Assembly (NCBI RefSeq): GCF_009184905.1
Contig: NZ_WESC01000004.1
Coordinates: forward strand, 215,875-279,874
Reading direction: 5' to 3'
DNA: 64,000 bases
DNA from: Parvibaculum sedimenti
Lineage (GTDB): Bacteria > Pseudomonadota > Alphaproteobacteria > Parvibaculales > Parvibaculaceae
Shown: positions 26,251 through 35,359 of the stretch, in pieces
How positions within the stretch are numbered: the first letter of the stretch is position 1
Layout of the letters: the number at the start of each line of letters is the position of its first letter
Translations under genes and position numbers: made by a program
The notes under the pieces: generated by a model
What the model saw: only the letters and a program-made list of their open reading frames with translations
What the model was told of the DNA's origin: nothing
Database searches by the model: none

Positions 26251-28167
26251 TCACGGCATTACGATTTCGAACCAGAAGTCGAAGACATCGAGGAGTTCGA
26301 CGAGATCGTCGAATGCCTTGCCATTGCCTTCGACCGAAGCGGTATTGGCCGCGACAAGATCGGCGAGCGTCTTTTCGCGCAGCACGATGTCGGCGAGCCC
26401 CATCCGCGTGAGCTTGATGCTCGCATCGGCCTTCGGATCGATGCGGTCACGGCGATGGTGAAGCACGCCGTTTTCGACGCTGAGAAGAAATGTCTCGCCT
26501 GTATCGGTGAAGCCGAGATTGAAGGCGAAGTGGCGCGCGCCCGCCTTTGGCCCGTTGAGACGCACGGAAAGCGAGTCAAGAATCCGCTCGACCGGCAAAG
26601 TCCGTACCTGTCCGGCAGCACCGGGGCGCGGCGTGGGCGAGGCCGGACGCGGATTGCGAAGTTCCATCGCGGCCGTGAGATAGAAGGCGCGCCACGGCCC
26701 CGATTCCGCCTGATAACCAAGCTGTTCCAGCGCATCGGCCTGCAGGTGCCGCGCGTCCGCGTTGGCGGGGTCCGAGAAGACGAGATGGTTCACGACTTCC
26801 GCCACCCAGCGATATTCGCCCTTGTCGAAACATTCACGTGCCTTCCGCAGCACGGCGGCCGGGCCCCCCATGAACTCGACATAGCGCTTCGCGGCATCGA
26901 CGGGCGGCAGCGGATGGAGATGCGCCGGGTTGCCATCGAACCAGCCGAGATAGCGCTGATAGACAGCCTTCGCATTGTGATTGAGCGTGCCGTAATAGCC
27001 CCGCGTATACCATTCGGAGGCGAGCGTCGGCGGCAGCGCGATCTCTTCCGCGATTTCAATGGGCGTCAGCCCGTGGTTCGCGAGGCGCAGCGTCTGGTCA
27101 TGCACATATTTGTACATGTCGCGCTGCTTTTCGAGGAAGGCGATGGCGACATCGCGGCCCCAGCGCGGCCAGTGATGGCTGGCGAAAAGCACTTCGGTCT
27201 TGCCGCCGAAAATGTCGATCGCCTCGTCGATATAATGGCTCCACGACTTCGCGTCGCGCACCTGGGCACCGCGCGGCGTATAGAGATTATGCATGTGGCA
27301 GGAGCAGTTCTCCGCCATGCAGAGCGCCTTCATCTGCGGAAAGAAGAAGTTCATTTCCGCAGGTGCTTCGCTATCGGGCGTCAGCTGGAAAACGATCTCG
27401 ACGCCATCGACATTGAGCGTCTCGCCGGTGTGGGTGATGATTTCATTCGGCGGCACGAGGCTCACCTGACCGAGAGATACAGTCTTGCCAAGGCCCGCAT
27501 CGACATGGCCCTTCGGCCCGCGCGGCAGCAGCGCGCCATACATATAGGTCGCGCGGCGGCCCATCGCATTGCCCGCGAGCACATTCTCGCTCACCGCCTC
27601 TTCGAGGAAGCCTTCCGGCGCAATGATGCGAATGTCGCCCCGCGCGATATCCTCATCGCTCAGAACGCCCTTGACGCCGCCATAATGATCGACATGGGAA
27701 TGGGTGTAGATGACCGCAACGACGGGCCGTTGCCCCCTGTGCTCGCGATAGAGCGCGAGCGACGTCCGCGCCGTTTCAGACGAGATCAGCGGATCGATGA
27801 CGATGATGCCCGTCTTGCCTTCAATGAAGGTGATGTTCGAGAGGTCGAAGTTGCGGACCTGATAGATGCTCTCGGAGACCTTGAAGAGGCCGTGGATCGA
27901 ATTGAGCTGTGCCTGCCGCCAGAGGCTCGGATTGACGGTCGCGGGCGCCGGGCTACCTTCCTCAATGAAGGAAAAGGCTGACATGTCCCAGACGGGAAAG
28001 CCCGCTTCGTTCAGCGATTTCGCATCGGGGATCGTGGCAATGAAGCCGCGCCGCGCGAGCTCGAAATCTTCGCCCGTTTCCTTCGGCAATTGGCCATGCA
28101 GGTATCCATGCGCCCGGCAGGTGGCCTCGCTCGCTTCCTTGGGTGCGTTCGCTTGCGGCTTGTTCAT
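26251..28167 (-). CDS. Alkyl sulfatase (metallo-beta-lactamase fold)
   Basis: A 638-residue SdsA1/BDS1-type alkylsulfatase that hydrolyses alkyl sulfate esters such as SDS to alcohol and sulfate. The zinc-binding THSHVDHYGG is at 155-164, further ligands are in AENCSCHMHN and LFASHHWPRWG, and an SCP2-like lipid-binding C-terminal domain covers about the last 120 residues. The ATG at 28167 has GGGAGAGACG upstream. No signal peptide is visible, unlike secreted Pseudomonas SdsA1, so it is probably cytosolic. It lies upstream of an MDR reductase and downstream of a PHA synthase on the same strand. Confidence 0.93.
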   Translation of the reverse strand: MNKPQANAPKEASEATCRAHGYLHGQLPKETGEDFELARRGFIATIPDAKSLNEAGFPVWDMSAFSFIEEGSPAPATVNPSLWRQAQLNSIHGLFKVSESIYQVRNFDLSNITFIEGKTGIIVIDPLISSETARTSLALYREHRGQRPVVAVIYTHSHVDHYGGVKGVLSDEDIARGDIRIIAPEGFLEEAVSENVLAGNAMGRRATYMYGALLPRGPKGHVDAGLGKTVSLGQVSLVPPNEIITHTGETLNVDGVEIVFQLTPDSEAPAEMNFFFPQMKALCMAENCSCHMHNLYTPRGAQVRDAKSWSHYIDEAIDIFGGKTEVLFASHHWPRWGRDVAIAFLEKQRDMYKYVHDQTLRLANHGLTPIEIAEEIALPPTLASEWYTRGYYGTLNHNAKAVYQRYLGWFDGNPAHLHPLPPVDAAKRYVEFMGGPAAVLRKARECFDKGEYRWVAEVVNHLVFSDPANADARHLQADALEQLGYQAESGPWRAFYLTAAMELRNPRPASPTPRPGAAGQVRTLPVERILDSLSVRLNGPKAGARHFAFNLGFTDTGETFLLSVENGVLHHRRDRIDPKADASIKLTRMGLADIVLREKTLADLVAANTASVEGNGKAFDDLVELLDVFDFWFEIVMP

Positions 28168-28253
28168 CGTCTCTCCCTCATGTTCCGGTACCTTTACGGC
28201 TCTTGCCGGGAGAGTAGAACGAGGGTCGCCCAAAACGTAATACTTATTGCGCG

Positions 28254-28286
28254 AAAAACGCCGCTCTGAACCTCACATTTTCGGCG
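28254..28286 (-). terminator. Possible weak terminator after phaC
   Basis: Read leftward, CGCCG and CGGCG arms with an 18-base loop are followed by TTTTT, 9 bases past the phaC stop. The stem is short and the loop long, so it is at best a weak terminator. Confidence 0.35.
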
Positions 28287-28294
28287 AAATGCGT

Positions 28295-30151
28295 TCAGGG
28301 CTGCTTCACGTAACGGCCCGGCGCCGGCTCAAGCGGCGGATAATCGGCAGCGCCCATGGCGGGCGGCGCGACCTTGTCACCGCCATGCGTATCGAGCCAG
28401 TCCACCCAAGCGGGCCACCACGAACCCTCGCTTGTCGGCGTCACCTCGACCCAGCGCTCGGAGTCGACATGCTTGTCCGTCGCGTTTCGATGCGCAAGGC
28501 GGTAGTGCCGATGCGGGTGGCCGGGCTCGCTGACGATACCCGCATTGTGGCCGCCGCTCGTGAGCACAAAGGTCACATCCGTGTCCGCGATGAGGTTGAT
28601 CTTGTAGACGGACCGCCAGGGCGCGACATGGTCCGTCTCTGTCGCAACGGCGAAGAACGGCGCACGAATATCCGTCAGCGCCACCGGCGCACCGAGCGCC
28701 GCAAAGCGCCCCTCGAAAAGTTCGTTGTCGAGGAAAAGGTGCCGCAGATATTCGCTATGCATGCGATAGGGCATTCGCGTCGCGTCCGCGTTCCATGCCA
28801 TCAGATCGTTCATGGGTTCGCGCTCGCCAAGCAGATATTCCTGCACCGCGCGCGACCAGACGAGATCGCGCGAGCGCAGCATCTGGAAAGCGCCCGCCAT
28901 CTGCTTCGTATCGAGGAAGCCCTTGTCCCACATGAGGTCTTCGAGAAGCGCAAGCTGGCTCTCATCGACGAAGAGAAGCAGCTCGCCCGCTTCCGTGAAA
29001 TCGGTCTGCGCCGCAAGGAGCGTAACGCTGTTGAGCGGGCCGTCGCCGTCCCGCGCCAACCATGCGGCGGCGATCGAGAGCAGCGTGCCGCCGAGGCAGT
29101 AACCTGCGGCATTGATCTGGCGGTCAGGCACCACGGCGCGAACGGCATCAATCGCGTCGAGAATACCAAGTTTCAGATAGTCGTCCATGCCGAGATCACG
29201 ATCCTCGGCGTCGGGGTTCTTCCACGAGATCATGAAGACGGTGTGGCCGCGATCGACGAGATATTTGACCAGCGAGTTCTGCGGCGACAGATCGAGAATG
29301 TAGTACTTCATGATCCATGCCGGCACGATAAGGATCGGCTCTGCGCTCACCGTTTCGGTGGTCGGCTTGTACTGGATGAGTTCGATCAGCCGATTGCGGA
29401 AGATGACTTCGCCCGGCGTCACCGCCACCGCCTCGCCCGGACGGAAAGCCTCGGCGCCCGCAGGCCCCTGCCCCCTGAGCCCACGCTGCAGGTCGTCCGC
29501 CATGTTCATCGCGCCTTGCAGCAGATTCTGCCCGCCTGTCTCCAGCGTCTTTCTCAGCACCACCGGATTGGTGAGGATGTTGTTCGATGGCGACATCATG
29601 TCGAGCGCCTGGCGCGCCATGAAGGAAACGACATTCTCATGATGGCGGTCGACGCCGCGCACCTCGGTCGTCGCGACATGCCACCATTGCTGCGTCAGCA
29701 GAAACCCCTGATAGAAGCAGTCGAAGGGCGGCTTGCGCCACGCCGGATCGTCGAAGCGATGGTCCTGCGGCAGGGGCTCGATGCAGGCATCCATCTTCTT
29801 GCCGCTCAGGCTCTGCATGGCGTGGGTCGCAAGCCGCGCGGTCTTCGTCACGGCCTTGGTCGCCAGTTCCTGCTGCTTGCCGGGCGAGCTTGCCAGATGC
29901 AGCGCCCAGTCGAGCGCGGCGAGGCCGGCGCTGGCGGGCGAAATGCCAAGCGACGACTGCGCGACGGTCGCGCGCAGGAGCCGATCGAGGCTCGACCAAT
30001 TGTGATGATGCAGGGCCAGCGGATCGGGCGCAGAACGGCGCGATGCAGCGGGTGCGGCAGGCGGCACGTCATCAATGAGTTTTCGCGGATTGCGCTTCGA
30101 CGCCTTGAGCGCGGGGCGTTTACGGGCTGGTTGTTTCGGGCCTTGCGCCAT
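28295..30151 (-). CDS. phaC: Polyhydroxyalkanoate synthase
   Basis: A 618-residue PhaC that polymerises (R)-3-hydroxyacyl-CoA into storage polyester. The lipase-like box with catalytic Cys is AAGYCLGGTLL (Cys352), the Asp is in FAVATETDHVAPW and the His in TSGGHNAGIV. The N-terminal PhaC domain carries DDPAWRKPPFDCFYQGF. The length fits class I. The ATG at 30151 directly follows GCCGGAGGCTCC. No phaA/phaB/phasin gene lies next to it; it sits between exbBD and the alkyl sulfatase operon. Confidence 0.94.
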   Translation of the reverse strand: MAQGPKQPARKRPALKASKRNPRKLIDDVPPAAPAASRRSAPDPLALHHHNWSSLDRLLRATVAQSSLGISPASAGLAALDWALHLASSPGKQQELATKAVTKTARLATHAMQSLSGKKMDACIEPLPQDHRFDDPAWRKPPFDCFYQGFLLTQQWWHVATTEVRGVDRHHENVVSFMARQALDMMSPSNNILTNPVVLRKTLETGGQNLLQGAMNMADDLQRGLRGQGPAGAEAFRPGEAVAVTPGEVIFRNRLIELIQYKPTTETVSAEPILIVPAWIMKYYILDLSPQNSLVKYLVDRGHTVFMISWKNPDAEDRDLGMDDYLKLGILDAIDAVRAVVPDRQINAAGYCLGGTLLSIAAAWLARDGDGPLNSVTLLAAQTDFTEAGELLLFVDESQLALLEDLMWDKGFLDTKQMAGAFQMLRSRDLVWSRAVQEYLLGEREPMNDLMAWNADATRMPYRMHSEYLRHLFLDNELFEGRFAALGAPVALTDIRAPFFAVATETDHVAPWRSVYKINLIADTDVTFVLTSGGHNAGIVSEPGHPHRHYRLAHRNATDKHVDSERWVEVTPTSEGSWWPAWVDWLDTHGGDKVAPPAMGAADYPPLEPAPGRYVKQP

Positions 30152-30289
30152 GGAGCCTCCGGCATTGGCGCCGGAACATCCGGCGCGAAACTCCCCCCAT
30201 TTCACATCCTACCCGTGATGTTTCAATGAACAAGGCTTCGCTTGGGCTGAAACGCCGCATCGGAGCATCCCCTCGGCGACTGGCGCCGG

Positions 30290-30709
30290 TCAGTCCATAT
30301 ATTGTTCGTTGCCGACGAAGCCGATGCGGGTGACGCCGAGCCTCTGCGCGGCGGCCAGCACCCGTGCCACATAGTCGTATTTGACCAGTCGGTTGGGCTT
30401 GAGATGGATTTCGGGTTGGGGCGTCTCTGCTGCCGCCGATTTGAGATATTCGTCGAGCTTTGCCGTATCGGGCACCGCGACGCCGTTCCAGAAAACGGTG
30501 CCGTCGAAATCGAGTTCGAGATCGACCACCTTCGGCTCCCGCTGCGGCGTCTGCACGTTGCGCGGCATGTCGAGCTTCACGGCATGGGTCTGAATCGGAA
30601 TGGTGATGATGAGCATCACCAGAAGCACGAGCATCACGTCGATCAACGGTGTCGTGTTGATCTCCATCATCGGCTCGTCGTCCTTGCCGCCTCCGATGTT
30701 CATCGCCAT
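30290..30709 (-). CDS. exbD: ExbD/TolR-family biopolymer transport protein (second copy)
   Basis: A 139-residue protein with one N-terminal transmembrane helix containing the proton-channel Asp (MEINTTPLIDVMLVLLVML) and a periplasmic C-terminal domain. It couples the proton gradient to a TonB- or TolA-like partner with ExbB. It is 25 bases downstream of another exbD. It differs from that copy throughout the periplasmic domain, so it is not a recent duplication. Confidence 0.9.
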   Translation of the reverse strand: MAMNIGGGKDDEPMMEINTTPLIDVMLVLLVMLIITIPIQTHAVKLDMPRNVQTPQREPKVVDLELDFDGTVFWNGVAVPDTAKLDEYLKSAAAETPQPEIHLKPNRLVKYDYVARVLAAAQRLGVTRIGFVGNEQYMD

Positions 30710-30734
30710 GCTCGTATCTCCCCCGGAGCCAACA

Positions 30735-31166
30735 TTACTGTGCCACGCCGCGATCGGGCTCGGTGATGAATGCGACCTTCTCGATGCCGCCGCGCTGGCA
30801 ATCGACGATCACCTTGCCGATGAACTCGAAGCGCACTTCCTTGTCGCCGCGCACATGAATCTCGGGCTGCGGCTGCTTCGCCGCCGCTTCCTTGATCTTC
30901 GCCAACAGCGCCGCGTTGTCGGCCATTTTGACGCTGCCCCAGTACACCGCGCCCTCGCGATCCACCGCCACGACGATGTTCTCGGGCTTGGTCTGCGTCG
31001 CCACGTTCGAAGCCTTGGGCAGGTCGACCGGCACGGTCTGGATCGCCACCGGAATGGTGATCAGGAAGATGATGAGCAGCACCAGCATCACGTCCACCAG
31101 CGGCGTCGTGTTGATCGCGGAGATGACGTCGTCCTCGTCTCCGCTGCTGCCAATATTCATCGCCAT
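30735..31166 (-). CDS. exbD: ExbD/TolR-family biopolymer transport protein (first copy)
   Basis: A 143-residue ExbD with the transmembrane motif SAINTTPLVDVMLVLLIIF including the conserved Asp, and a periplasmic domain (EIHVRGDKEVRFEFIGKV). It is 46 bases downstream of exbB and upstream of the second exbD. Two different ExbD-like subunits after one ExbB suggest a hetero-oligomeric motor. Confidence 0.91.
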   Translation of the reverse strand: MAMNIGSSGDEDDVISAINTTPLVDVMLVLLIIFLITIPVAIQTVPVDLPKASNVATQTKPENIVVAVDREGAVYWGSVKMADNAALLAKIKEAAAKQPQPEIHVRGDKEVRFEFIGKVIVDCQRGGIEKVAFITEPDRGVAQ

Positions 31167-31212
31167 GCCGTCATTCCCCGAACGTCAACCGAACCGCCTT
31201 CGCGTCGCCTTC

Positions 31213-32130
31213 TCAGCCCTTCGTCAACAGGCGCGTCTCGACTTCCGCCGCGAAGCGCCGCACCTGATCGAGCGCGGCCTTGTTGCGGCGGATGAGCCAG
31301 TTGTAGCCAAGCACTGCCGGCACGGCGACGGCGAGGCCGATGGCCGTCATGATCAGCGCTTCGCCAACGGGCCCTGCAACCTTGTCGATCGAGGCCTGGC
31401 CCGCGAGGCCGATCTGGATCAGGGCGTGATAAATGCCCCAGACCGTGCCGAAAAGACCGATGAAGGGCGCCGTCGAACCAACAGTCGCGAGGAAGGCGAG
31501 ACCGCCCTGCAGCCCGGATGCAACGCCATCGATGCCGCGGTTGAGCGCTGCGGTCGTCCAGTCGATCAGCGTCACCTGCGCCGCCAGGCCACGGCCATGC
31601 TGCTCCGACGCCGCGATGCCCTGTTCCGCAACGGCGCGGAAAGCCGAATTCTTCGCGAGCGTGTCCGTCGCCTCCTTGAGGCTTGAAGACCTGGCAAAGC
31701 TCTTCTGGGCCGCGCGAGCCTGAGCGAAAAGGCCGCGCTGTTCCCAGAGCTTGGTGAAGAGGATGTACCAGCTACCCATCGACATCAGCGCGAGGATGAG
31801 CAGCGTGACTTTCGCCACGAGGTCGCCCTGCGCCCAGAGCGCGGCCAGACCATAGGGATTGGCAGCCGGCTCCGCCGCCGTCTCGGCAAGCGGGCTTTCC
31901 GCGCCGGGCACGGCAGCGGGTGTTGTCGCATCAGTCGTGGCAGGCGCCGCTGGCGCTTGTGTTCCCGCCGCGGCGGCGGGGGCGGCCGGAGCTTCCGTTT
32001 CGGCGCGCAACGGTGTCGACAGCGCGAGGCTCAGCGCCACCAGCGCACCCGCCGACATCAGCGTCAGCGCCCGCAGCCGCGAACCAAAGCAGGCCTCACC
32101 CGCATTGCGCGCCATACTTCCAGTCGTCAT
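31213..32130 (-). CDS. exbB: ExbB/MotA-family proton channel with N-terminal extension
   Basis: A 305-residue ExbB. A signal peptide or signal anchor (ALTLMSAGALVALSLALSTPLRA) is followed by an Ala/Pro-rich periplasmic linker of about 65 residues, then three transmembrane helices including the MotA/TolQ/ExbB signature GLFGTVWGIYHAL and GEALIMTAIGLAVAVPAVLGYN. The long N-terminal periplasmic extension is the type found in several alphaproteobacterial and Pseudomonas ExbB. The ATG at 32130 follows CGGAGTGTCCC. No tonB is adjacent. Confidence 0.91.
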   Translation of the reverse strand: MTTGSMARNAGEACFGSRLRALTLMSAGALVALSLALSTPLRAETEAPAAPAAAAGTQAPAAPATTDATTPAAVPGAESPLAETAAEPAANPYGLAALWAQGDLVAKVTLLILALMSMGSWYILFTKLWEQRGLFAQARAAQKSFARSSSLKEATDTLAKNSAFRAVAEQGIAASEQHGRGLAAQVTLIDWTTAALNRGIDGVASGLQGGLAFLATVGSTAPFIGLFGTVWGIYHALIQIGLAGQASIDKVAGPVGEALIMTAIGLAVAVPAVLGYNWLIRRNKAALDQVRRFAAEVETRLLTKG

Positions 32131-32418
32131 GGGACACTCCGAACAATTGTTAGACATTCCCGGCGCGGATCAATATCCACCTGCCGCATCCTCCTGATGC
32201 GCCCGATCGCCGGACGCCCCCTTTTATTTTCGTTGGCCGCGCCCGCAACATGAGCAGGAAAACCCGGCGCAGCATTTCGCCCTCCTTCATTGACCTCGTC
32301 AATGCGGAAAGTCGCCGGCCGCCTCGGCAGGCGGCTGTTGGGGTGGCTACGGACGGAGAATGGAGGGTCCCGCGCGCGGTGTCAGGCGGCGGAGGGTGCA
32401 GAGGCGCCTATTTCCACG

Positions 32419-32574
32419 TCAGCGTCGTGGTAAATCCTCGTCATCATAAAGGATGCGCTCGGCGGCACCGTCGAGATCATCATACTGCCGCGACTTGAGC
32501 GACCAGAGAAAGCCGAGCAGGCCAAGAAAGCCAAGAAGCAGCGCCGCGGGCATCAGATAGACAAGGATATCCAT
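32419..32574 (-). CDS. ccoS: cbb3-type oxidase maturation protein CcoS (51 aa)
   Basis: A 51-residue single-pass membrane protein starting MDILVYLMPAALLLGFLGL and ending in an acidic tail (YDDLDGAAERILYDDEDLP). This size, the N-terminal helix and the D-D-L-E/D-G-A motif are those of CcoS, needed for cofactor insertion in cbb3 oxidase. Its ATG overlaps the ccoI stop as TAATG, so translation is coupled. It is the last gene of the cco operon. Some 290 bases to exbB are without a recognised feature. Confidence 0.92.
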   Translation of the reverse strand: MDILVYLMPAALLLGFLGLLGFLWSLKSRQYDDLDGAAERILYDDEDLPRR

Positions 32575-34805
32575 TAGTCTGCCTTCCGAACCCGCCCGAG
32601 GCGCAATGAATTCAGTGTGACCGTAATAGACGAGGTCGACATCGCCACCGCAGCGATCAGCGGCGTCACAAAGCCCGCGAAAGCGAGCGGGATCGCGACG
32701 GCATTATAAGCGAGCGCAAGCCCGAAGTTCTCGAAAACCAGCCGCCGCGATTTTTTTGCCACCTCGACCGCCTCGATCACTGCCCCGAGCTTCGCACCCT
32801 GGAAGATGAAATCTGCCGCCGTCTGGCTGATATCCGAGGCGTCCGCGGGCGACATGGAGACGTGCGCCACGCGGAGGGCAGGCGCATCGTTGAGACCGTC
32901 GCCGACCATCAGCACCTTGCGGCCCTCGCTCGCGAGTTCCTTCAGCCGCGCGATCTTTGCATCGGGCCGGGCGCCTGCACGCCAGACGGAAATGCCGAGC
33001 GCTTCTGCCGCGGCGCGAGCGGCAGGCTCGCGATCGCCCGATAGAAGCTCGATGGAGAAACCGAGCACCTTGAGCGCGCGAACAGTTTCGATTGCGTCGG
33101 GGCGAAGCTGATCCATGAAGCGGAAGCAGCAGGGCCGCGCGATCCCACGGCGCAGCCAAAGTTCCGGGCCGCCATGCGCATTGCCGTCAAAGTCCGGCGC
33201 GCCGACCCATTCGCGGCTGCCGAGACGCACCACTTCCTCGCCCAGCCGGCCTTCGAGACCCTGCCCCGGCTCCTCACGAATATCGGTGAGAACGGGGAGC
33301 GGCTTCGTGCCTGCACTTTCGACGAGCGCGCGCGAGAGGGGATGGCGGCTGGAGCGCGCCAGTGCCGCTCCGACCGCAAGATCGGTAGCAGACACCACGC
33401 TGTCGACGAGACGGGGACGACCGACAGTCAATGTGCCGGTCTTGTCGAAGACGATCGTGTCCACTTCCGCCAGACGTTCGAGCCCGTCCGGAGCCTTGAG
33501 CAAAATGCCATGCTTGAGCAGCCTGCCGGTCGCGACGACCTGCACCACGGGCACCGCGAGCCCCAGCGCGCAAGGGCAGGTCACGATCAGAACCGCAATC
33601 GCATTGGTGAGCGCGGTGACGAAGCCCGCCCCCATGGCAAGCCAGAAGAGCACGGTGGCAAGCGCCAGGATATGAACGGATGGTGCGTAAATACGGGCTG
33701 CGCGATCGGCGATGCGTACATAGGCGGAGCGGCCCTGCTCGGCAGCCTCCATGAGCCGCACAATCTCGGCAAGCAGAGATTGGTCATCGCGCGCTGTCAC
33801 AGTGACCTGCATGGGCGCGGTGATGTTCATGGTGCCAGCAAAAACATGTGCGCCGGGGCGGACCACTTCCGGCAGGCTCTCGCCTGTGACGAGGCTCGTA
33901 TCGACGTCGCTGATACCGGAGGCGACGACACCATCGGCAGGCACGCGGGCACCCGCCGCGACGGCGACCAGCATGCCCGGCTCAAGCGCTTCGACGGGAA
34001 CGGAGCGCTGCGACCCGTCGGCCTCCATCACCGTCGCCGCGACAGCCCGGAGCCCGAGCAGGTTCTGCGCAGCCTCGCAGGCGCGGTTGCGTGCCTGAAC
34101 GTCGAGATAGCGTCCGATCAACAGGAAAAAAAGAAGCGTGATGCTTGCATCGAAATAGACGTGCTCGGCATTCGCGATCGTCTGCACCAGGCTCATGCTG
34201 GTCGCCAGCGTCACCGCGAGCGAAATCGGCACGTCCATGTTCATCTGCCGATTGCGCAGGGCTGCAAAGGCGGAGCGAAAGAAGGGCTGCCCGGAATAGA
34301 CTATGGTCGGCAAAGCAATGAGCGCGGATATCCAGTAGAAGAGCGCCCGCGTCTCCGGCTCCATGTCGCTGACAAGGCCGGCCCAGACGGATACCGAGAG
34401 CAGCATCACATTGGCCGCCGCAAAACCCGCGACACCCATGGCGCGCAGCAGCTTGCGGCCTTCATTTTCATCGAGCGCGCCGATGAGCTTGGGATCGAAG
34501 GGCACGGCCTCGAAGCCAATGGAGGCAAGCTTTTCGACGATGGCAGCGGGCTTCAGGCGGGAAGGATCCCACCTCACCCCGACGCGCTTCGTCGAAAGAT
34601 TGGCACGCGCGAAGGAAACGCCATCGAGCTCGCCCAGCGCCCGCTCGATGCGGCGCATGCACCCCGCGCAATGCATGGACTGAACGACGAGATCGAGCTT
34701 GGCCTCCCGGCTACCTTCGTCGACGCGAACGAAAAGACCAGGATCGGCGCGCGAGGTCAACGGCGTGGCCGTCTCTCCGACTGTCTCTCTTGCAGCGTCG
34801 CTCAT
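32574..34805 (-). CDS. ccoI: Copper-translocating P-type ATPase for cbb3 assembly
   Basis: A 743-residue P1B-type ATPase (CcoI/FixI) that delivers copper for the CcoN binuclear centre. An N-terminal heavy-metal domain has MHCAGCMRR, the transmembrane metal site is VTCPCALGLAVP, the phosphorylated Asp is in FDKTGTLTVG, and the hinge is MVGDGLNDAPAL. Location inside the cco operon between ccoH and ccoS separates it from copper-efflux CopA. Confidence 0.95.
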   Translation of the reverse strand: MSDAARETVGETATPLTSRADPGLFVRVDEGSREAKLDLVVQSMHCAGCMRRIERALGELDGVSFARANLSTKRVGVRWDPSRLKPAAIVEKLASIGFEAVPFDPKLIGALDENEGRKLLRAMGVAGFAAANVMLLSVSVWAGLVSDMEPETRALFYWISALIALPTIVYSGQPFFRSAFAALRNRQMNMDVPISLAVTLATSMSLVQTIANAEHVYFDASITLLFFLLIGRYLDVQARNRACEAAQNLLGLRAVAATVMEADGSQRSVPVEALEPGMLVAVAAGARVPADGVVASGISDVDTSLVTGESLPEVVRPGAHVFAGTMNITAPMQVTVTARDDQSLLAEIVRLMEAAEQGRSAYVRIADRAARIYAPSVHILALATVLFWLAMGAGFVTALTNAIAVLIVTCPCALGLAVPVVQVVATGRLLKHGILLKAPDGLERLAEVDTIVFDKTGTLTVGRPRLVDSVVSATDLAVGAALARSSRHPLSRALVESAGTKPLPVLTDIREEPGQGLEGRLGEEVVRLGSREWVGAPDFDGNAHGGPELWLRRGIARPCCFRFMDQLRPDAIETVRALKVLGFSIELLSGDREPAARAAAEALGISVWRAGARPDAKIARLKELASEGRKVLMVGDGLNDAPALRVAHVSMSPADASDISQTAADFIFQGAKLGAVIEAVEVAKKSRRLVFENFGLALAYNAVAIPLAFAGFVTPLIAAVAMSTSSITVTLNSLRLGRVRKAD

Positions 34806-34828
34806 CCAGGCCTCCGACTCTGCGGCGT

Positions 34829-35359
34829 TTAACGAGCCGGCTTGATAAAGGCGCGTGTTTCCTGGGCAAACTTCTCGTTGCTGGCGCCAAGCGCGGCGAG
34901 GCGAACGATCCAGTTGCCATCATAGTCGAGCTTGAAATCAGCCTCGTAACGGCCAGGTGCCGTTTCGCGCATGACTGCCGTCTGGTCGACACCCACCATG
35001 ACCGGGCGGAAGAAGGTCGCATTCACCTTGAGGCCGATGAGCGGCGCGCCCGTCTTGTCGGTGAAGCGCACGGCGAGATGCGTGACGCCGCCAGCCGCAC
35101 TCACGGGGTCTGAGAGTTCCGCCTTCCAACCCAGCGCCTTCTGCGCCTCCATGGCGGCGAGATCCTTGTTGTAGGCACGACCGCGCTGATAGGCGTCGTC
35201 GGCCTCAATGCCATCAAAAGTCGACAGGGCTTCATAGATAAAGATGCCGTTGACCGCAAAGATCACGCCGAAGCTGAGGATCATGATGATCAGTACGTGA
35301 CGGCCGGTAAGCTTGCCGAAGCGCTCTGTCGGGCGATAGTCCGTATCCTCGATGCTCAT
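34829..35359 (-). CDS. ccoH: cbb3 oxidase assembly protein CcoH/FixH
   Basis: A 176-residue FixH. One N-terminal transmembrane helix (HVLIIMILSFGVIFAVNGIF, about 21-40) is followed by a periplasmic immunoglobulin-like domain with NWIVRLAALG near the end. It stabilises early oxidase assembly intermediates. The start overlaps the ccoG stop by 4 bases. Confidence 0.93.
   Translation of the reverse strand: MSIEDTDYRPTERFGKLTGRHVLIIMILSFGVIFAVNGIFIYEALSTFDGIEADDAYQRGRAYNKDLAAMEAQKALGWKAELSDPVSAAGGVTHLAVRFTDKTGAPLIGLKVNATFFRPVMVGVDQTAVMRETAPGRYEADFKLDYDGNWIVRLAALGASNEKFAQETRAFIKPAR

Noticed and set aside
26107..27981. 624-codon rightward frame opposite the alkyl sulfatase
   Set aside because: No domain or start signal; the reverse strand encodes a complete sulfatase with its zinc motif.
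28247..30229. 660-codon rightward frame opposite phaC
   Set aside because: Shadow of PhaC; His/Arg-rich and without recognisable family features.
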